Shown in pieces: positions 16,333-20,695 of a stretch of 20,695 bases of DNA. Made by a program: the position numbers and the translations under genes. Where the stretch lies: positions 1-20,695 of the forward strand of contig ADNK01001652.1 in NCBI GenBank assembly GCA_000320545.1, read 5' to 3'. Each line of letters starts with the position of its first letter. The stretch's first letter is position 1. This DNA is from Bigelowiella natans CCMP2755 (taxonomy: Eukaryota > Cercozoa > Chlorarachniophyceae). The notes under the pieces are model-generated. The model was not told the DNA's origin, ran no database searches, and saw only the letters and a list, made by a program, of their open reading frames with translations.

Positions 16333-17898
16333 ATGACAGTATTTTTCACCAACGAGCCTACCCGCAACCACCCAAGGCACGCCAGGACGATGGCGGGTCC
16401 GGAGGGGGGACATGAGAAGAAAGGGAGGGAGACCTCAGAGAAGGACCTCTACATTTACTGGGACATCGAGGGCTGCCGCGTCTCCCTACATCCTCAGGAT
16501 GGTACAAAAACAGTCGAAGCAATCACCAAGAGCATGAAGAATGCGTTCCAGAAAGATCACGGTGGCCGAGAGCCGAAGAACATTCGCATCACGGCGTACG
16601 TTCAGACGTCTTGGGCTAGCAAGTTTCAGAACCAGGCCATGCTGCAGGAGATTCAGCAGGCCGGTGTGCAGCTTGTCCTCGTTGCCAACCCGCACAACAA
16701 ACCCCAGGTCGCAGACATACAGATTATGAGGGACATTTTTCAGTACTTGCAATCGCGGAGGGGCGGGGAGGCAGCAGTCGGGCTCATCGCCGCTGACGGA
16801 GACTTCGCAGGTCACTTGGCAGTGCTCAAGAGCAGCAAAGTTTCTACCTACGTGATAACCAGTGCGAAAGGCGGATCTCGAAGTTGTCTGCACCAATTTA
16901 ATGTCATTGGAGAATGGCCGTTAGACACAGCAAAGGACGTCTTTGAATGTCAGCAGCCACCCATGAAGCAGAACTCGCCAGTCAGGAGGAGGAAAAACAA
17001 TGGAAACTCCCCGGATAATGCAGATCCTTCGCTCACAGTGAAGAACAACTCCAAGATTGAAGGCAAAATCGCCAAAACTGGGCCGATGCATGGATTCATC
17101 CGGGCTTTAGTCTGGATCTTTTCCTTCTTTTCTTCCGCCATTTTCAAAATCTTTGGCACTTCTTCAAAGCAGCCCCTGTTATCACCAGTCTCGCCGTTGC
17201 CATCGCCGTGCTCCTCAGGAGGAATTTCACCGGAAAGGATGGGGGGAAGGGTCTCTCCAAGACAGCATCGGAGGCCAGGCCGCAAAGCCAGAGCCCACAC
17301 TGCATCTCCAAGAACAAGACAGGGGCGGAGGCCAGGCCGCAAAGCCAGAGCACACACTCCTAATCGCATACCGTCCCCGAAGATGACTGCATCACCAGGA
17401 CCAAGACAGGGGCGGAGGCCAGGCCGCAAAGCCAGAGCACACACTGCATCACGCACCCCGTCCCCGAAGATGACGACGAAACAAAATGCGCCCCCTACCA
17501 GAGTACCCGCCAAGGTGAAGATGGTCGAAGGGCCTTTCGCCATTGCAGAGATTCACGGAGGGAAGATCGTTCATTTCAGTGCTGACCACTGCACTCACCA
17601 AAACCCCCAAATAGGAGATGTTGTGTTGGTGTCCTACCACAATGGGGACGGGAAGACTGCTGATGATGACCTCATTATTGCATCAAACGTTCAAAAAATC
17701 ATCACATCTTACGGGAACATCAGGCAGATCGGACCCTCCTGTGGGTTGATTAAGATTCCGTCGGTGAAGAGAGATGTGTTCTTCAGAAGGGAAGCTCTAC
17801 ATGAATATCCCCAACCAGTAAATGGCGCTTCAGTGTTGGTTTCGTATGTTTGCCACAGAAACGGGAACCTCGAGGCAATGCACGTCCGCAAGAAATAG
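16333..17898 (+). CDS. NYN-domain ribonuclease-like protein with basic repeats and two cold-shock-like modules
   Basis: A single 521-codon ORF; a second in-frame ATG at 16390 has the better start context (A at -3, G at +4), giving 502 aa. Residues about 38-195 are an NYN (PIN-like) domain: YIYWDIEGC (Asp44), QVADIQIMRD (Asp128, Asp134) and GLIAADGDFAGHL (Asp155, Asp157), the acidic residues of the metal site. NYN domains are endoribonucleases in RNA processing and decay. A basic linker leads to one hydrophobic segment, FIRALVWIFSFFSSAIFKIFG (about 257-277), a possible membrane anchor. Three copies of RPGRKARAHT follow. Residues about 395-459 and 460-521 look like two OB-fold cold-shock modules; the second has YGNIRQIGPSCGLIKI and DVFFRREAL, close to the cold-shock RNA-binding pattern. 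A nuclease tethered to an RNA-binding tail is the simplest reading. No intron is needed, unlike the neighbouring host genes. Confidence 0.75.
   Translation: MTVFFTNEPTRNHPRHARTMAGPEGGHEKKGRETSEKDLYIYWDIEGCRVSLHPQDGTKTVEAITKSMKNAFQKDHGGREPKNIRITAYVQTSWASKFQNQAMLQEIQQAGVQLVLVANPHNKPQVADIQIMRDIFQYLQSRRGGEAAVGLIAADGDFAGHLAVLKSSKVSTYVITSAKGGSRSCLHQFNVIGEWPLDTAKDVFECQQPPMKQNSPVRRRKNNGNSPDNADPSLTVKNNSKIEGKIAKTGPMHGFIRALVWIFSFFSSAIFKIFGTSSKQPLLSPVSPLPSPCSSGGISPERMGGRVSPRQHRRPGRKARAHTASPRTRQGRRPGRKARAHTPNRIPSPKMTASPGPRQGRRPGRKARAHTASRTPSPKMTTKQNAPPTRVPAKVKMVEGPFAIAEIHGGKIVHFSADHCTHQNPQIGDVVLVSYHNGDGKTADDDLIIASNVQKIITSYGNIRQIGPSCGLIKIPSVKRDVFFRREALHEYPQPVNGASVLVSYVCHRNGNLEAMHVRKK
17269..17445 (+). repeat. 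Three 33-bp direct repeats inside the NYN gene
   Basis: Near-identical copies at 17269-17301, 17326-17358 and 17413-17445, sharing GGAGGCCAGGCCGCAAAGCC, encode the RPGRKARAHT units. Spacing is 57 and 87 bp, both multiples of three, so copy-number change keeps the frame. Confidence 0.9.
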
Positions 17899-18904
17899 TA
17901 GTGAAAGTTTTGTGCGAAAAAAAAAATTGATTGCCGATGCAAGAACTCAAGAAAACTCTTAGGAAAGAAAAATATGGCAATTTGTGTGGCCAAAGAATTC
18001 AACATTTTAATAAATGCATCAAAATTTCTTCCAAAATCCAATCCTTTTGCACAGTATTGCACAGCCATGATGAGTTACGTACACAACGCGCACCTGCAGC
18101 ATCTAATTCTGCCAACGCCTTCAAAATGCGGTGTTTGGCCACAACATGACTATGTTTATTTAGACTAAGGACTGATGCCATGAACTCAAGCTAGCAAGCG
18201 ATGCGTACGTATTGATGCAATTTTCATGGAATCATTCTAACGACGAGAATTGATATGGCCTAGACGACAGCGCGTACGTCTAAAGATGGCGAAATTGCAC
18301 ACTTTGACGCTGAGTGTGGTCCCAGCGAATCCGCGTGCGACGCTTGCCATTGGCACAATCGTGTTCTCACATGCGCAAGCTGCGGATGTTTGATGGATTC
18401 TGTGTGTCATATCGGATTGCCTTATTTTGCTGCCGTTGTTGTGTGATCCTTAATTCCGTTGAATATACGCCGCTCAATTGTCAATCATGGTGCAGACAGA
18501 GCAAAGCTAGAAAGCCGCGCTGCGCAATTGACAGTTAAGATCCGCATGGCTAGATATAACTTTTGATGAATTGTTTTGCCTCGCACAAGTAAGATTAATC
18601 ACGCATGGAGAGTGATGCCAAGCCTTAATTTCAATTGCCTTTGGGATTCTGAGCAATGTGTGGCCGCACACAGACCGGACTGCACATGTGTGTTTCATTC
18701 ATTCCACGCCACACATCATAGCTAGTAGTACTGCACGCATATGCAATGCGAGTCATGAGAGATTCTGCGATCGAAAAGGGGCGATTCTCACGTACGGCAT
18801 GATGAGTAACTAATCCGCCAATGCAGCAGCTGATTGGCGGGGCGCATTCTATGACGCGATCATTGTATCGAACGTTCCGTTCAATGCCAATCGTGTTGTC
18901 GGAA
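17899..18904. other. Gene-poor stretch between the NYN gene and the right-hand membrane-protein gene
   Basis: No supported gene. There are scattered GCTAGC and CTAG motifs (about 18186, 18507, 18549, 18720). The 3' UTRs of the convergent NYN and membrane-protein genes must lie at its two ends. Short ORFs on both strands have no recognisable motif. Confidence 0.4.
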
Positions 18905-19569
18905 TCACAGAGAAATAGTAGCATCGCTGTCCCCCCCGGCTATTGTTGATGCGTCGAGGTCAAAGCTCAGGTCTTCCTCCATCCCCCCATCCTCATGTTC
19001 GCCACGGTGCCGGCGGGTTGAAAGCCGCTCCTGCGCGTCTGTAGCACCCAAAAACGCAGGTTGCAATCAGCACAAAATGCAATGGAGAAAAACCCGTATG
19101 ATTCGCCGCCATGCTAACGCACACATAGAACGGGGGTGGGGGGTGCTATCTATCTCCATGGCAGTCGAGATCATGCTTTTGCCTTTGATGGAGAGCCCCC
19201 AGTCGTACTTGGAGAGAAAGCTCAGCTGCATCACGCAGGAAGAGGCCATGGCCAGCGCAACACCGCTCCACAAGTACAATATCGGACGCTGCGAAGAAAG
19301 AGGTGACGGCGATTTCAAAAACGGCAACCACGTTTACGCACGCGCACATATATTTACTTTCTCCCCCCCCCCCTCTCCCTCTCTCTCACATACACACAAC
19401 ACGAACCTTTGGGGTGTAGAAGAAGACACAGGTAACAGCAATCGGCACCGCTAGTCCGTAGTACCCTAACGATCGTACAACGCAGAGAGCAAACACGTGA
19501 AGAACAGCGAACGACACCGAGGGACGAATGCCTTCATTCGCAACACAAAGAACTACATCAACTGTCCTC

Positions 19570-19609
<40 letters not shown>

Positions 19610-20135
19610 TTTTAATATACATATATTAGCTATCATGTGCCGCTGGTTTTGGAATCCACGTCACCTGCCAGCTGAAACAACGCTCCCCATCGCTGCTGCC
19701 CCAGGCCATTCATAATACCTTTCGCCGAGTCGAGAAATAAGGATGCGGCGGTATGGGAGGGTGCTAGTGCACGCGGGAAACTTCAAAAGAACTCACCCTC
19801 CTTTCTCAGAGGTGAGAGCTTAGCCAGAATTTATGCATTTTTTGTTTGTGAGGGTGACGGGGCGGGCATGTTGGCCATAAATAAGATACGAAGTAAATAT
19901 CACTGGCAGTGTGTGCTCGCTATCTCTCTCTCTCTCTCTCTCCCTCTCTCTCTGTCCCTCTCTCTTTCTCTTTGCTAAGGTCCATCACCTCCAAGTAGCA
20001 TTGTTGCAGGAGTCACAAGACAACGAGCTGATCGATTTATTTATTATGTATTATTAATATTATAAAAATATATACACAACATATACGCACACGCACATAT
20101 TTATATATACATATGAGACATACACACAGTATTTT

Positions 20136-20190
<55 letters not shown>

Positions 20191-20363
20191 AATACCACTG
20201 AGAGAACGCATAAAAGCCGTGAGGCAACGACGCGCGTCTGATCTACAAATGAATAGTGTTGGAGGGGAAGATAGCATACAGAAGATCGGACAGAGTAGCG
20301 CAGGAGCATAATATCAGTACGTTTACGCGGCCGCAATTGTCAGTATATTGACCTCACAAGATG

Positions 20364-20394
<31 letters not shown>

Positions 20395-20440
20395 AGAGAG
20401 ACAGACACAGACACACACACAGACACACACACACACACAC

Positions 20441-20497
<57 letters not shown>

Positions 20498-20649
20498 ACT
20501 ACTACTACTACTACTACTACTACTACCGTTGTTTGTGTAAAAAGTGACCAAGCTCTCCCTGTACGTGAAGATCACGGCTGCAAGGATCATTGACACCACG
20601 ACCCCGGTAGACATACCTATGGGAGGACACGTGAAGAGAGTCAAGATCA
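18905..20649 (-). CDS. Multi-pass membrane protein, 5'-partial, multi-exon
   Basis: The gene runs leftwards from beyond the right edge. Exons I can join: 20649 (or 20620)-20527, 20242-20196, about 19763-19665, 19561-19407, 19288-19123 and 19038-18905 (stop). Junctions in the last four keep phase. The link between 20196 and 19763 is unresolved and may hide a further exon. Hydrophobic segments: STGVVVSMILAAVIFTY, ASRLLCVLSVVL, VDVVLCVANEG to FAVLHVFALCVV, YYGLAVPIAVTCVFFY and YLWSGVALAMASSCVMQLSF. A charged cytosolic-type tail follows: YAQERLSTRRHRGEHEDGG and then an acidic EEDLSFDLD segment before the stop. No family is recognised. Introns carry TA, TG, TC, CA/GA and TAC microsatellites. The final three exons are convincing; the 5' part is tentative. 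Confidence 0.6.
19572..19606. repeat. (TA)n microsatellite in an intron
   Basis: A TA run directly upstream (in gene orientation) of the acceptor of exon 19561-19407. It explains the Tyr/Ile-repeat ORF ends there. Confidence 0.9.
19921..19974. repeat. TC-rich microsatellite
   Basis: CTCTCT repeats with CCC interruptions, in an intron of the right-hand membrane-protein gene. Confidence 0.85.
20139..20187. repeat. (TG)n microsatellite
   Basis: An uninterrupted TG run of about 24 units just after the donor of exon 20242-20196 (gene on minus strand). Confidence 0.92.
20363..20526. repeat. Compound (CA)n(GA)n(TAC)n microsatellite
   Basis: CA and GA runs (20363-20492) followed by about ten TAC triplets (20496-20526), reaching the splice donor of exon 20649-20527 on the minus strand, whose first bases are part of the triplet repeat. 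Confidence 0.92.
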
Positions 20650-20695
20650 CTGAAACAACAAGCCCATTAACACATGTTACGTGAAGTGTTTATGT

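Noticed and set aside
17269-17445. CRISPR-like spaced repeats
   Set aside because: Only three copies, uneven spacing of 57 and 87 bp, in-frame inside a eukaryotic protein gene.
16950-17543. 197-codon minus-strand ORF with LALRPGLRPCLG repeats
   Set aside because: Antisense of the RPGRKARAHT-encoding repeats of the NYN gene.

Overview
The window is nuclear DNA of a eukaryote with a plastid. Three genes can be spliced with GT..AG introns, mostly about 70-250 bp, in which every exon junction keeps phase. One of them encodes a SufE-type Fe-S assembly protein with a signal peptide followed by an Arg/Ser/Thr-rich stretch, the bipartite leader of a secondary (complex) plastid. Its predicted cleavage region lacks the ASAFAP-type Phe typical of cryptophytes and stramenopiles, so a chlorarachniophyte such as Bigelowiella is my first guess and a cryptophyte the second. 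This is inference; no species marker is present. Host DNA is full of TA, TG/CA, GA/TC and trinucleotide microsatellites.

Layout. 452-2698 (+): eight-exon gene ending in a SnoaL/NTF2-like domain. 2699-3672: gene-poor, ending in CTAG-rich DNA. 3685-9539: a 5.85-kb mobile element with terminal inverted repeats of about 300-355 bp, flanked by a 12-bp direct repeat. It holds an AT-rich broken relic gene (possible Cys-peptidase-like part, SF1 helicase C-terminus, HNH nuclease) and one intact ORF for a Crinkler/RHS (CR)-type P-loop NTPase fused to a restriction-endonuclease-fold domain. 9946-11766 (-): eight-exon plastid SufE. 11767-12039: short divergent promoter region. 12040-13608 (+): five-exon membrane protein with seven to eight hydrophobic segments. 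13609-14310: strongly CTAG-rich spacer. 14311-15462 (-): unrecognised protein. 15718-15773 (-): tRNA-like fold without room for a D-arm. 16333-17898 (+): NYN ribonuclease-like domain, basic repeats and two cold-shock-like modules. 18905 to the right edge (-): C-terminal part of a multi-pass membrane protein.

The most interesting object is the 3685-9539 element. A CR-type NTPase-nuclease, a family known mostly as secreted effectors or as retrotransposon hot-spot proteins, sits as an intact ORF inside a structurally defined inverted-repeat element, its stop codon 30 bp from the right arm and next to the remains of a helicase-HNH replication or mobility gene. This bears directly on the proposed transposon origin of CR proteins. 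The NYN protein and its unrecognised neighbour lie in CTAG-rich DNA resembling that next to the element and may form a second accessory block. The other genes look like ordinary single-copy host genes.
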